From Candidatus Gastranaerophilales bacterium (GTDB lineage: Bacteria; Cyanobacteriota; Vampirovibrionia; Gastranaerophilales; Gastranaerophilaceae): a stretch of DNA of 64,000 bases. Made by a program: the position numbers and the translations under genes. Location: the NCBI GenBank assembly GCA_944326555.1, contig CALVEK010000011.1, forward strand, positions 1 to 64,000, given 5' to 3'. This document shows, one piece after another, positions 42,323-52,508 of this stretch (position 1 is its first letter; every line of letters begins with the position of its first letter). Under the pieces are notes generated by a model. The model was not told where the DNA came from. It did no database searches and worked only from the letters and a program-made list of their open reading frames with translations.

Positions 42323-44146
42323 TTATATTAAATCAGGATAGGGTGAAACATATAACTCGTTGAATCCTAAGTTGTTGCCTTGTGGTGCTTGCATATTGTA
42401 GCCTGCGAAAATATTAGCTTGTCCGTAAGGATTCATTGTTGTATAGTTTCCGTTTGTTGATAGAACTTGATTAGCTTCGTTAAGTGCTCTTTGGCTGTTT
42501 TCCATTGCTTGAATGTATTCTTGCATTTGTTGAGCATTTGCAAATCCGTAGGCTTGAGCGTATGCATCGAGTTCGCTGATTTGATCAGGAGCTATTTGTA
42601 TTGCAGGTAAGAATCCGTTATTTACTGCTGCTGTTCCTGCCCATAGTCTGTTTGTTTTAAGTTCTTTAACACCGGGTGTGATGTATTTTGCTTTTGCGAA
42701 TGCATAGTTTTCTTTTAGACCTATTGTTTCTGTTACGTTGTTTTTTTCGAAAATTTCTATATCTGTTTTGATTTTTTCGATTTCAGCTTTAAGTGCATCT
42801 TGTCTTGCTGTATCTTTTTCTTTTGCGAGTTCTGATTTGAGTTTTTTGATGTCTTGTTTGTATGCATCAACTATTTCTTTGTTTGTTTGAATTGATTCAG
42901 CATTTGCTTTTTTGTAAGTTGCTGTTGCGACTTTTTTGTATTCTTCAAGTGTTTTGATTTCGTTTTCGATTTCTGATATAGCCTTTTTGTATTGAGCAAT
43001 TAATCTTCTTTCACCGGCTGTGCGTTTTAGTGGGCTGCCTGCTTGTTCTTTTATGTTAGCAAGTGCTTCTTTGTATCTTGCAAGTTCTGCCTTTGAATTG
43101 TCAATTACAGTTTGATATTCAAGTGGTGATTTGTTATCCATTGCTGCCAAGTGGTCTAACAATTGTTGTTTGTTTGCTTTTTTGATTGCTAAATCACTGT
43201 TGAGTTTTGCAAGTTCTTTTGTGTCAGTAGTTTTTGAAATTTGTTTTTCTAGTTTTGCAATTTCTTTATCAAATTTTTCAACTTTGTTTTCTTTAAAGTA
43301 TTTTGCTGCATTTGTATTGTTGAATTTTGCAGACAAGTTGTTTCTTCCAACTTCAACAGCGTTGCTTACTGTGCCGGTAAAGTCGCTGCGTAGGTTTTGA
43401 TAACCTTTTCCAATCATTTTGCCTGATTCTGTAAAGCATTTTGCTGTTGATTGCAACGCACCTTTTACTCCGTGGTAACCTGATACATCAACCTTACCTG
43501 CGGATTTTAATGCTCCTTTTGCTCCTGCTACTGATGCAACTATTGCAGTTGTGCCTCCGCCTATATCTTGCCATGCTTTTTCTGCTTCTGCATCTGTTTT
43601 TGCTGTGTTTGCTTTGTATATACCTTTTCCGACTTGTATGCCGCCCATAGTAGCACCTGCTGCAACCAAAAATGGAGCTGCTGCACCACCTGTTGCTACT
43701 GTTACTGCTACGGCAGCTGCTGCAACGCCTACTGTTGTTAATGTACGTTTCCAGCTAAATTTGCCGTCATCATCTAAAAACATTCCTGTAAAGAATTTGC
43801 CGACGCCTTTACCAAAGTTTTTGAGTTTAGAATCCCAGCTGATTTTGCCATCATCTTTGCCATCGCCGCTTACATGTTGAGTTGTTTCAATATTTTGTGT
43901 TTTAGTTATTTGTGTTGTATCAACAGGTACTTCTCTAAGTTCACCTTGTTGAACAACTGTTCTTGTTTCTTGTCCTTGTTGTATAGAGTTTGAGGGTTGC
44001 TGTTGTCCTGCTTGTTGCATTCTTTGTATATATGCTTGTTGTTGCATTTGTTGCTGTTTTGCTGCTTGCATCATCATAAGCATATATTGCATATAAAGTG
44101 GGTTGCCAGTTGTGTAATTTGACGGTAAACCGAATGGTGAAGTCAT
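42323..44146 (-). CDS. Large Gln/Ala-rich coiled-coil protein, function unknown
   Basis: A 607-residue protein. The N-terminus is Met/Gln-rich (for example QAAKQQQMQQQAYIQRM). Residues about 135-175 are an Ala/Gly/Val-rich hydrophobic stretch (VGVAAAAVAVTVATGG, AAPFLVAAGATMGGI) of the kind that could enter a membrane. Residues about 290-460 are strongly predicted coiled coil (KFDKEIAKLEKQISKTTD, AEIEKIKTDIEIFEKN). The C-terminus is Asn/Gln/Tyr-rich and low complexity. No signal peptide is seen. The arrangement recalls secreted translocator or tape-measure-like proteins, but I see no specific family. It is monocistronic, facing lgt. Confidence 0.7.
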   Translation of the reverse strand: MTSPFGLPSNYTTGNPLYMQYMLMMMQAAKQQQMQQQAYIQRMQQAGQQQPSNSIQQGQETRTVVQQGELREVPVDTTQITKTQNIETTQHVSGDGKDDGKISWDSKLKNFGKGVGKFFTGMFLDDDGKFSWKRTLTTVGVAAAAVAVTVATGGAAAPFLVAAGATMGGIQVGKGIYKANTAKTDAEAEKAWQDIGGGTTAIVASVAGAKGALKSAGKVDVSGYHGVKGALQSTAKCFTESGKMIGKGYQNLRSDFTGTVSNAVEVGRNNLSAKFNNTNAAKYFKENKVEKFDKEIAKLEKQISKTTDTKELAKLNSDLAIKKANKQQLLDHLAAMDNKSPLEYQTVIDNSKAELARYKEALANIKEQAGSPLKRTAGERRLIAQYKKAISEIENEIKTLEEYKKVATATYKKANAESIQTNKEIVDAYKQDIKKLKSELAKEKDTARQDALKAEIEKIKTDIEIFEKNNVTETIGLKENYAFAKAKYITPGVKELKTNRLWAGTAAVNNGFLPAIQIAPDQISELDAYAQAYGFANAQQMQEYIQAMENSQRALNEANQVLSTNGNYTTMNPYGQANIFAGYNMQAPQGNNLGFNELYVSPYPDLI

Positions 44147-44407
44147 AATTTCCTCTTTCCCTAAATCTAAGCTCTATAATAAAGTATCTAAATATCCCTT
44201 ATATTGATAAAAACAATTTAGAAGAAAAAAATGACTTTTTTAATTTTTTCTCTTAACAATTCTTAATGTATTGGTTATTTGTTTTATCTGCAAATTTGAA
44301 ATATTAATTTTTTGTTTATTTTTTAATTTTTCTTTGAAAACGATGTTATATATTAGTTAAGAAAAAATAAGACAAGATTTTAATTAATCTGAAGGAGAGA
44401 TAAAACT

Positions 44408-46252
44408 ATGGCAAAAACAATTGGTATTGACTTGGGTACAACAAACTCCGTAGTTGCCGTAATGGAAGGTGGTAAACCGACCGTTATTGCTAATGCTGAG
44501 GGTTCAAGAACTACCCCGTCAATAGTAGGATTTTCAAAAACAGGTGAAAAACTTGTTGGTCAACTGGCAAAACGTCAGGCTATTTTAAACCCTGATAAAA
44601 CAGTCATTTCTATTAAAAGAGAAATGGGTACAGATTATAAAAAGAATATTAACGGCAAGGATTACACTCCTCAAGAAATTTCTGCAATGATATTGAGAAA
44701 ACTTGCAGATGATGCTTCTGCTTATTTGGGAGAAAAAGTAACTTCTGCAGTTATTACTGTTCCTGCATATTTTAACGATGCTCAAAGACAGGCAACAAAA
44801 GATGCGGGTAAAATTGCTGGCTTAGATGTTTTACGTATCGTAAACGAACCTACAGCTGCAGCTCTTGCTTACGGTCTTGAAAAAGATAAACCTGAAAAAG
44901 TTTTAGTATTTGACTTAGGTGGTGGTACTTTTGATGTTTCTGTTCTTGAAATAGGGGACGGTGTTCACGAAGTACTTTCTACATCTGGTGATACTCACCT
45001 TGGTGGTGATGATTTTGACCAGAAGATTATGGACTGGCTTGTTGAAGAATTTAAAAAACAAGAAGGTATTGACTTGAAGAACGACAAACAAGCTATGCAA
45101 CGTTTAAAAGAAGCTGCAGAAAAAGCTAAATGTGAATTGTCTTCTGTTGTAGAGACAAACATTAACCTTCCGTTTATTACGGCTGATGCAAACGGTCCAA
45201 AACACTTGGATATGCAATTAACAAGAGCAAAATTTGAAGAATTGTCTCATGATTTGCTTGAAAGATGTAAAAAACCTGTTGCTGATGCATTACAAGAGGC
45301 CGGTCTTTCTAAAGGCGATATAGATGAAGTTGTTTTAGTTGGTGGTTCATCTCGTATCCCTGCTGTTCAGGCTCTTGTTAAAGAATATACAGGTAAAGAA
45401 CCTAACCAATCCGTTAACCCTGATGAAGTAGTTGCAGTTGGTGCTGCTGTTCAGGCAGGTGTTTTGGCTGGTGAAGTTAAAGACATCGTGTTATTGGATG
45501 TTACTCCTTTGACTCTTGGTATTGAAACTTTGGGTGGCGTTATGACTCCTTTGGTTCCAAGAAATACAACAATCCCTGTGTCTAAATCTCAAGTGTTCTC
45601 TACAGCTGAAAATAATCAAACTGCTGTCGATGTCCACGTATTGCAAGGTGAAAGACCAATGGCAAGAGATAACAAGTCTCTTGGTATGTTTAGATTAGAC
45701 GGTATTCCACCGGCAATGAGAGGTTTGCCTCAAATCGAAGTTACATTTGATATCGATGCTAACGGTATTGTTAATGTTTCTGCTAAAGATAAAGCTACAA
45801 ACAAAGAACAAAAAATTACCATTACAAATTCTTCTAATCTTTCTGAAGCTGATATTGACAGAATGGTTAAAGAAGCTGAAGCAAATGCAGCTGAAGATAA
45901 AAAGCATAAAGAAGAAGCTGAAATCAGAAATAATGCTAACAGCTTGATATCTTCTGCTGAAAGAATAGTTAAAGATTTTGAAGGTAAAATATCTGATGCC
46001 GACAAATCTAAACTTGAAGAACAAAGAAAAGCTCTTGAAGATGCATTGAAAGAAAATAAACCAGCTGAAGAAATTAAGAAAATGTCTGAAGATTTACAGC
46101 AAACTATGTATGGAATTTCTCAGGCAGCATATTCTCAAGTTCAGCAAGAAGCACCTCAAGCTGATGGTAATGCTTCTTCTGGTTCTTCATCAGATTCTTC
46201 TTCATCAAACTCTGATGATGATGTAATTGATGCAGAATATACAAAAGAGTAG
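44408..46252 (+). CDS. dnaK: Chaperone DnaK (Hsp70)
   Basis: A 614-residue Hsp70. The nucleotide-binding domain has [27 protein letters not shown] and [15 protein letters not shown]; the substrate domain begins near [16 protein letters not shown]; the C-terminal lid ends in a Ser-rich linker and [12 protein letters not shown]. It folds proteins with DnaJ and GrpE, neither of which is in the window. AAGGAGAG lies before the ATG. No CIRCE element is visible in the 261-base upstream gap, so HrcA control is not indicated. A terminator follows. Confidence 0.97.
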   Translation: MAKTIGIDLGTTNSVVAVMEGGKPTVIANAEGSRTTPSIVGFSKTGEKLVGQLAKRQAILNPDKTVISIKREMGTDYKKNINGKDYTPQEISAMILRKLADDASAYLGEKVTSAVITVPAYFNDAQRQATKDAGKIAGLDVLRIVNEPTAAALAYGLEKDKPEKVLVFDLGGGTFDVSVLEIGDGVHEVLSTSGDTHLGGDDFDQKIMDWLVEEFKKQEGIDLKNDKQAMQRLKEAAEKAKCELSSVVETNINLPFITADANGPKHLDMQLTRAKFEELSHDLLERCKKPVADALQEAGLSKGDIDEVVLVGGSSRIPAVQALVKEYTGKEPNQSVNPDEVVAVGAAVQAGVLAGEVKDIVLLDVTPLTLGIETLGGVMTPLVPRNTTIPVSKSQVFSTAENNQTAVDVHVLQGERPMARDNKSLGMFRLDGIPPAMRGLPQIEVTFDIDANGIVNVSAKDKATNKEQKITITNSSNLSEADIDRMVKEAEANAAEDKKHKEEAEIRNNANSLISSAERIVKDFEGKISDADKSKLEEQRKALEDALKENKPAEEIKKMSEDLQQTMYGISQAAYSQVQQEAPQADGNASSGSSSDSSSSNSDDDVIDAEYTKE

Positions 46253-46275
46253 ATTTCTGATTATCGATAGAATAC

Positions 46276-46305
46276 AAAAAGCCCTCATTAGAATGAGGGC
46301 TTTTT
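46276..46305 (+). terminator. Terminator of dnaK
   Basis: AAAAAGCCCTCATT and AATGAGGGCTTTTT (46276-46289 and 46292-46305) form a strong stem; the innermost pairs open into a small loop. T-rich tail. Confidence 0.9.
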
Positions 46306-46350
46306 GTTATATGAGATGATTTCGACTTATTTTATTTCTTAGCTTGCATT

Positions 46351-46384
46351 AAAAAATCCGAGAATAAAATTTCTCGGATTTTTT
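46351..46384 (-). terminator. Terminator of the Skp/OmpH gene
   Basis: A perfect 14-bp stem (46351-46364 with 46371-46384) with a 6-base loop, located after the minus-strand gene ending at 46405. Confidence 0.9.
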
Positions 46385-46404
46385 ATGTTTTTTGGAGTTG
46401 TAAT

Positions 46405-46890
46405 TTATCTTTTTACAGGTTTAAATTTTCCTGAGTTTAGGTAATTGATAACGTCCTGAGAAATATCAATACCACCTGTAAATATAACTCTGTAATCGAG
46501 TACTACATCTATTTTTTTGTCAGCTGCAACAGCTTTTGTTGCTTGAAGAATATTACTTTCTACTTCTTCTGCTCTTTTCATTTTTAGTTTTGTGAATTCG
46601 TCGTTTTTGGCTTTAAAGTCTTTTTGTACTTGATCTTCAAAGTTCTTTTTGTTTATGGGAGAGTCAATATTTTTATATTGTTTTTCTTTATCCATAAGAT
46701 ATTGTTGAAGTTCAAGGTATTTTGTATCTATTTCCTTGTATGCATTTTTTGCAAATTCATAATTTGATTCTACTGTTTTGTAGTTTACGTAGCCTATTGT
46801 CTGGGCATTTGCTTGAGGAGCTGTTGTGTTTAATGACATAAATGTCATTACTGCCGCAGCTGAAATTAAAATCTTTTTTAAATTTTTCAT
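46405..46890 (-). CDS. skp: Skp/OmpH-family periplasmic chaperone
   Basis: A 161-residue protein with a signal peptide (cleavage after QANA, about residue 29). The mature part begins QTIGYVNYKTVESNY and continues with a long helical hairpin (EIDTKYLELQQYLMDKEKQY, KAKNDEFTKLKMKRAEEVES) and ends DVVLDYRVIFTGGIDISQDV, typical of OmpH/Skp. Skp trimers hold unfolded outer-membrane proteins in the periplasm. It is divergent from the AsmA-like gene, another envelope-assembly gene. Confidence 0.9.
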   Translation of the reverse strand: MKNLKKILISAAAVMTFMSLNTTAPQANAQTIGYVNYKTVESNYEFAKNAYKEIDTKYLELQQYLMDKEKQYKNIDSPINKKNFEDQVQKDFKAKNDEFTKLKMKRAEEVESNILQATKAVAADKKIDVVLDYRVIFTGGIDISQDVINYLNSGKFKPVKR

Positions 46891-47016
46891 TATAATTCCC
46901 CTATTTGATATTAGTCTCTCTAATTAAATAATTTTAACAATAATTATATGTAAAGACAAGTGAAAAAAAAGCACTTTGATTATATAATTGTATGCAGAAT
47001 AAAGTATAAAATCAGA

Positions 47017-50000
47017 ATGAATATAAGAACAATTAAAATTTCTATAATAGCTTTAATCTCTCTATTTCTGATGATTGAAGGAATATACCTTTTTGTCCTT
47101 AGCGGTGTGGTTAATTCTTTCTTGAAGTCTGATAGAGTGAAAGATATTGTTGTGCAAGAAACAGGCTTGGTTTTGTCTTATAAAAGTGCACAAGTTAAGA
47201 CTTATCCTAATTTTTCTATCCGACTTTTAGTTGATCATGTTGCATTGAAAACATCTGATACAAAAACTGTTTTTTCTGCTAAAAAATTTGATACAACAGT
47301 TCTTACTATACCATTGCTGTTTAAGAAAATTTCTGTTTTAGGATTGAAAACTGAGAATTTAATGCTTATTCTCTCAAGGAATAGCGACGGAAATATATAT
47401 ATTGGTAATTATCTTGTAAATATTCCCAAAATAGAAAGCGAATCCTTCGATTTTAACTTGAATGGGATAAAAATTAGAGACGCTGTTTTGGTTTTGCAAG
47501 ATAAAGTTACAGGAAAAGTTCTTAATTCCAAGGTTAATTCCGCTGATTTTTATTACAAGAAAAATAAAATTGTGGGATTGATTTTAAGTGCAGATTTTTT
47601 CGTTAATGAAAAGAAAAAGTCTGATATATTTGTGAATTTTTCATCAAAACTACCGTTGCAAAAAGGCTTGGCAGATTCTTTGTCTGTTTGTGAAGGGAGA
47701 ATTGATAATTTAGATTTATCTGATTTTGATGTTTATATTTCTCCGTTTTTTGAGGACAAGTTGGTTAGTGCTTCGGGTATTTTAAATGCCGACTTTAAAA
47801 AAGATAAGAATTTGATTTTAAATTCTAAATTGGAAAAGTTTAGGTTGGATATGAAAAATCCACTTGATTCCATAAAATCTGATGAACCTATTACAATTAA
47901 TTCCGCATTGGATTTTCATAAAAATAATCTGTTAGTAAAATCTCTCTGTGTAGAGTCTTCGTGTTGGAAAATATTGGTCGATGGCTCGATAAAAAATTAT
48001 ATGTCAAACAAACTAGCAGATATCAAACCTGACTTAAATGTAATTGTTTCGGATGCTGATATTCATTCTTTGTATTGGCTAATGCCATCAATCCCCGGTG
48101 ATCCCAGAGATGTGATGCAAAAATTTAAAAAATATGGTGCTTGGGGCAAGGCTAACGGAAATATTCAGGTCAAAGGGAATGCTGCTTTACCTGAAATATA
48201 CGGAGAACTTGAGGCTTCTGATGTGTACATTGTCAAAGACAATCCTCTTGTTCCTCATTGCAAAATATTTGCCAAGTTCTTAAAAGATAATGTAAAAATC
48301 AAGACAAGAGTCTTTGCAGGATATGGTGAATACGTTGATGTAGATGGTATTGCAGAGATGAAGATTAACGGCAAAGGTGATTTTCATGTTTCATCTTCAA
48401 AAAATGTTGATCTTAACACCGCAGAATATATGCTTGTACCTGTACATGAGGTAGTAGGGTTTGATTTGGGCCCTGTTCCTTATATGAGAATAAAAGGGAA
48501 AGGGAATATTGATATCAGAACAAAAGGAACTGTTTTGGATGGTGAGGTCGTTGGTCGTTTTAATTTTAGAAACACAGAAGCGTCTTTAAACGGTTTAAAT
48601 ACTACAATTAATAATGCTGATGGTTCTTTAGTCTTTGATAAAAAGAATATGCATTTTTATACTAATCACGCTTACATAAAAAAATCGCCCCTTAAAATAG
48701 ATGGGCTTGCGTCTTTGGATGGAAATATTGATTTTGATATCACATCTAAAGAAATAAATCTAAATGATTTGCTTAATATATTAAACACAAGCCCGATGCT
48801 GGTATCTCAAAAAAAACTCGCGGAACCTATCAAATCTGCTGAGGGAAAAGTGGATACTTCCATTAAACTTAAGGGTGTAGTAAAAGATTTTGGCGAGATT
48901 ATAAAGAATAATACTCTGGATATTTCAGGCAGACTGGTTTTGAAAGATGTAAAAGCCTATTTAAGGTATTTGCCGTTACCTGTTGAGCACTTAAAAGGGC
49001 CTATTTCTTTTGATAATGATGGTTGGCAAATTGATTTAAACGGTATTTTAGCCGGCTCTAAGTTACTTGTTAAGGGTTCTGCCGATACAAAAAATATTAA
49101 TGTAAGTATAAATTCCGCAGGTATAGATACTGATGAGCTAATTGCTCTGTTTGCAGCTAATAACACTAAGTTTGCTTTTTTAAAAAAATTGCCAAAAACT
49201 AATGCAAAAGTTTATTTTGATGCAAAATACAAAGCATCAGGCGATATAAAAAAAATTGGAATTAATACTAATAAGCTGATTGCTTCCGGATATTTTAAGC
49301 CTATTGTCAAAAGCAATGTCAATACACAGGAGCCGTTTGGTATTTTAAAAGGGAGCTTTAAACTTTCTAACGGAAAATTATTAATAAATGATTTTGGTGC
49401 AAAATTATACGATTCCAATGTTGTTGCCAGTGCAAAAGTTGATAAAGTTTTTTCTTCTAAACCTTTAATTAATGGAATTCTAAATGTTAGTGCATTTGAT
49501 ATTTCCTGTTTCGACAGTCTTCGTAATTTGGGCTTTTTGCCAAATGAAATAAGAAAACTCCTAAATGCTTATGAAAATTATAAGGGTATTGCAGATATTC
49601 ATGTTGTATGTAAAAACAATATTCTTGACGGTTTTATTAATTTAAAAGATATAAAATTTAATCATAGTTATTTTAAAACCCCTATTTCTGTTGATAGCGG
49701 AAGAATTCTGTTAGATGGTCATAAAATATCGATGAAATCAATTGTAGCTCAGGTTGATGGCATCCCTGTCTTTTTAACTTTTTCTGCTTGGGATTTTGAT
49801 AAAACAATGCGATTTAGCGGATATATCACTACTAAAATAACTGATAATTTGGTAAATAAATATATTAACTCTTTTTTCACATATCCTATCAAACCCAGGG
49901 GTGATATATCTTTGATGGCTGATGTTTTTGGGAATTTGAATAATTTTAGAGTTAATTCCACAATAAAGTTTGCTCAGGGTGCAGATATTTATTATATGGG

Positions 50001-51516
50001 AGCAAACCTTGGTGATGAGACTGACAAAAGAGAGGTTAAAGCAGATATAATTGTTAACCAAAATACATATAATATCAAAAAGTTAGACTATGTTCGTTAT
50101 ATGACATCTCAAAATGACAGAACTTATCCTCTTACTGTTCTTAATATGCATGGGATTATTAGTAAGAATAAAAATAACGTTTATTTGCATAATGTTAATG
50201 TAACAACGTTAAACAATGCAAATGCAAAAATATTCAATGTTATTTTCAAAAAATCAGTACTTAAAAGCGGAATGTTCAATTGTAAGTTGACTTTAAACGG
50301 TAATATCAGTAATCCTAAAATAAGAGGAACAATGCAGCTTGGCAATATAGAGATGCCTCTTTATGATACTTTACTAAAGAACGTTGCGTTAGTTTTTAAT
50401 GATAAAAATATTCAAATAGATACATCAGGTTATACATTTAATTCGGATTTCTCAATGAAAGCTAAGTTGAAAAATCAGCTTAATCCGCCTTTCGTTATTG
50501 AAGATTTAGTCTTATCTTCAGAAAGGCTTAATCTGGATAAATTTATTGATTCGTTAACTAGGATACCAACTCCAGATACAACCATAAAAATGACAGGTGT
50601 GAGCGGAAATTCCAAAAATCTTATACCTGTAAATGTTTCTGATTTTCAAATAAGAAAAGGAAAAATGACCGTTAAAAATATAATAATAAGAGATTTGCCT
50701 GCTAATAATTTTGTGGCAGATTTTGCTCTTGGTCGTGATATGGTTTTGAAACTCGATAAGCTGTGGTTTGATGTTACAACAGGAAAAATGACCGGTGCAG
50801 CAAGTTACAATTTTGCAAATGGAAGGATAAAAGCTACTGTTTCTGCTTTAAATGTTGATGCTAACAAAGTTGCAACCTCTTTATTTAATGTTAAGGATCA
50901 AATATTTGGAAAGGCTAATGGCAGTATTGTTGTTTCGACAAGAGGTAACAGTGAAGACGAACGTATAAGAAATATGTTTGGCTATGTGTACTTTGAAATT
51001 GCTGATGGCAAAATGCCTAAACTCGGCTCTGTTGAGTATCTGCTTAAGGCTGGAAATTTTATAAAAAGCGGTATTACAGGTGCAAGTTTGAGTAACTTTA
51101 TTGATTTAATTGCACCAATAAAAACAGGTTATTTTGATTCAATTAAAGGTAATTTTGCTCTTAAAAACGGCATTGCTCAAAATATTGAGGTATATTCAAA
51201 GGGTGATAATTTAAATATTTATATTAGCGGAGAATTTGATATTCTACAGCAATATGCAGATTTGCGTGTTTATGGCCGACTTACAAAAAAAGCAACAAAT
51301 ATTCTTGGTAAAGTCGGAAATCTTTCATTTAATTCTTTACTTAATGCTATTCCGGGATTCAAATTGGATAACAAAGATAAAACAAAATTGATTCAGGATT
51401 TGAACAAAATCCCCGGGGTTGAACTAAGTGATCAGCAATATAGAATATTCACCGTAAAAATAGACGGCAAATTGAGTGATGAAAAGTTTGTAAAGAACTT
51501 CAGATGGATTGAATAG
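47017..51516 (+). CDS. AsmA/TamB/YhdP-like envelope protein
   Basis: A 1499-residue protein with one N-terminal membrane segment (about 7-33; IKISIIALISLFLMIEGIYL) and a very long, beta-rich periplasmic part. Repeated features are Asn/Asp/Lys-rich beta hairpins such as ASGILNADFKKDKNLILNSK and the C-terminal GYFDSIKGNFALKNGIAQNIEVYS, typical of AsmA/YhdP C-terminal domains. Such proteins span the periplasm and are thought to move lipids to the outer membrane or help outer-membrane assembly. The ATG at 47017 is chosen as the start of the membrane anchor; a GTG at 46960 is in frame but not better supported. No strong ribosome site is seen. Confidence 0.85.
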   Translation: MNIRTIKISIIALISLFLMIEGIYLFVLSGVVNSFLKSDRVKDIVVQETGLVLSYKSAQVKTYPNFSIRLLVDHVALKTSDTKTVFSAKKFDTTVLTIPLLFKKISVLGLKTENLMLILSRNSDGNIYIGNYLVNIPKIESESFDFNLNGIKIRDAVLVLQDKVTGKVLNSKVNSADFYYKKNKIVGLILSADFFVNEKKKSDIFVNFSSKLPLQKGLADSLSVCEGRIDNLDLSDFDVYISPFFEDKLVSASGILNADFKKDKNLILNSKLEKFRLDMKNPLDSIKSDEPITINSALDFHKNNLLVKSLCVESSCWKILVDGSIKNYMSNKLADIKPDLNVIVSDADIHSLYWLMPSIPGDPRDVMQKFKKYGAWGKANGNIQVKGNAALPEIYGELEASDVYIVKDNPLVPHCKIFAKFLKDNVKIKTRVFAGYGEYVDVDGIAEMKINGKGDFHVSSSKNVDLNTAEYMLVPVHEVVGFDLGPVPYMRIKGKGNIDIRTKGTVLDGEVVGRFNFRNTEASLNGLNTTINNADGSLVFDKKNMHFYTNHAYIKKSPLKIDGLASLDGNIDFDITSKEINLNDLLNILNTSPMLVSQKKLAEPIKSAEGKVDTSIKLKGVVKDFGEIIKNNTLDISGRLVLKDVKAYLRYLPLPVEHLKGPISFDNDGWQIDLNGILAGSKLLVKGSADTKNINVSINSAGIDTDELIALFAANNTKFAFLKKLPKTNAKVYFDAKYKASGDIKKIGINTNKLIASGYFKPIVKSNVNTQEPFGILKGSFKLSNGKLLINDFGAKLYDSNVVASAKVDKVFSSKPLINGILNVSAFDISCFDSLRNLGFLPNEIRKLLNAYENYKGIADIHVVCKNNILDGFINLKDIKFNHSYFKTPISVDSGRILLDGHKISMKSIVAQVDGIPVFLTFSAWDFDKTMRFSGYITTKITDNLVNKYINSFFTYPIKPRGDISLMADVFGNLNNFRVNSTIKFAQGADIYYMGANLGDETDKREVKADIIVNQNTYNIKKLDYVRYMTSQNDRTYPLTVLNMHGIISKNKNNVYLHNVNVTTLNNANAKIFNVIFKKSVLKSGMFNCKLTLNGNISNPKIRGTMQLGNIEMPLYDTLLKNVALVFNDKNIQIDTSGYTFNSDFSMKAKLKNQLNPPFVIEDLVLSSERLNLDKFIDSLTRIPTPDTTIKMTGVSGNSKNLIPVNVSDFQIRKGKMTVKNIIIRDLPANNFVADFALGRDMVLKLDKLWFDVTTGKMTGAASYNFANGRIKATVSALNVDANKVATSLFNVKDQIFGKANGSIVVSTRGNSEDERIRNMFGYVYFEIADGKMPKLGSVEYLLKAGNFIKSGITGASLSNFIDLIAPIKTGYFDSIKGNFALKNGIAQNIEVYSKGDNLNIYISGEFDILQQYADLRVYGRLTKKATNILGKVGNLSFNSLLNAIPGFKLDNKDKTKLIQDLNKIPGVELSDQQYRIFTVKIDGKLSDEKFVKNFRWIE

Positions 51517-51598
51517 TATATTCTTACATACGGTTCTATCTGCATTTATAATATCGCTATTTAATTTAGCACGCATGTTTGTTTTATAAAAACTAATA

Positions 51599-51634
51599 AA
51601 AAACACTAAAGGCTAAATAGCAGGAAGTGTTTTT
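51599..51634 (-). terminator. Hairpin at the end of the phosphoesterase gene
   Basis: AAAAACACT (51599-51607) pairs with AGTGTTTTT (51626-51634); the long loop holds the stop codon of the phosphoesterase gene. The minus-strand tail is T-rich. Confidence 0.45.
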
Positions 51635-52464
51635 CCATCCAGTTTGAAATTCTTTCCTTTTAACAATGGAACTTTATCATATTTTAGCTCTATTTCTGTA
51701 TATAAGTACGGTTCCATATATAGTGCAGGTACGCAAATATGATAAATACCGTTTTCTTCTTTGTATAAAGATTCTTTGTGATAATGACCTGAGAATATTG
51801 CTAAGATATTGTCATGTCTGGATATAACGGCTTTGTATTCGGGTTTTTCCAAAATTTCATATTCTGGTTTTTCGTAAGGGGCATAATACGGTATATGCTG
51901 GAATATAAGAGCTTTTTTATTCTTGTTCTTAGATAGTACTTCATCAAGCCATTTTAATGTTTTGGAACTGAAAACGCCATGTCCGCTTGGCATACCGGAA
52001 GAAACACTATCTAATACTATTACTATCACGTCAGATGAAGGATAAAAATAGTAAGAATTTTCAGCTTTCCTTTGATATTTACTCTCTTTTGAAACTATGA
52101 GATTGTAATCTTTTTTATCCAACCCTGAAATTTTATGTACATCGTGATTCCCCATGACAAGATAGTATGGTGTTTTTATTTTTTTTGCTGTTTTAAGAAA
52201 AGCTCGTAATGTCTCTTCATTAGATTTGTCTATGTTATCACCAAGAAAGATTACAAAATCATAGTCATTTTCATTGACTCTATCAACAAAACCTCTAAGA
52301 GCTTTTGGTGCTGCGTAAAGAGAACTGTCCACTGTTGGATTGTTTAAATAGTGAGCATCGGAGGCTATTGCAAAGTTTAATGTTTTTGAATAGCTTGCGT
52401 TAGACAGTAAAAATAAACATACAAAAACGGCAATCGTGTTAAACAAAAACTTTAAACTTTTCAT
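51613..52464 (-). CDS. Secreted calcineurin-like metallophosphoesterase
   Basis: A 283-residue protein with a signal peptide (1-27, ending ASYSK). The metallophosphoesterase blocks are in order: ASDAHYL (D36, H38), FLGDNID (D76), MGNHDVHK (N106, H107), FQHIPYYAP and SGHYHKES. The enzyme uses two metal ions to hydrolyse phosphoesters; the substrate is unknown (phosphodiesterase or phosphatase). It is probably periplasmic. The ATG at 52464 is chosen because GGGAG lies before it and it begins the signal peptide; an in-frame ATG at 52491 is less likely. It follows the next membrane-protein gene on the same strand by 44 bases. Confidence 0.9.
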   Translation of the reverse strand: MKSLKFLFNTIAVFVCLFLLSNASYSKTLNFAIASDAHYLNNPTVDSSLYAAPKALRGFVDRVNENDYDFVIFLGDNIDKSNEETLRAFLKTAKKIKTPYYLVMGNHDVHKISGLDKKDYNLIVSKESKYQRKAENSYYFYPSSDVIVIVLDSVSSGMPSGHGVFSSKTLKWLDEVLSKNKNKKALIFQHIPYYAPYEKPEYEILEKPEYKAVISRHDNILAIFSGHYHKESLYKEENGIYHICVPALYMEPYLYTEIELKYDKVPLLKGKNFKLDGKTLPAI

Positions 52465-52508
52465 TGTATACTCCCAGTATTTTATCAACAAATATAGTAT
52501 AACAGAAA

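Noticed and set aside
43551-43880. Plus-strand frame of 109 codons within the coiled-coil protein gene
   Set aside because: Its Ala/Pro/Leu-rich product mirrors the opposite strand and has no ribosome site.
44147-44407. CIRCE or other heat-shock operator before dnaK
   Set aside because: I looked for the TTAGCACTC inverted repeat and saw none in the 261 bases. Only A/T-rich sequence and a ribosome site are visible.
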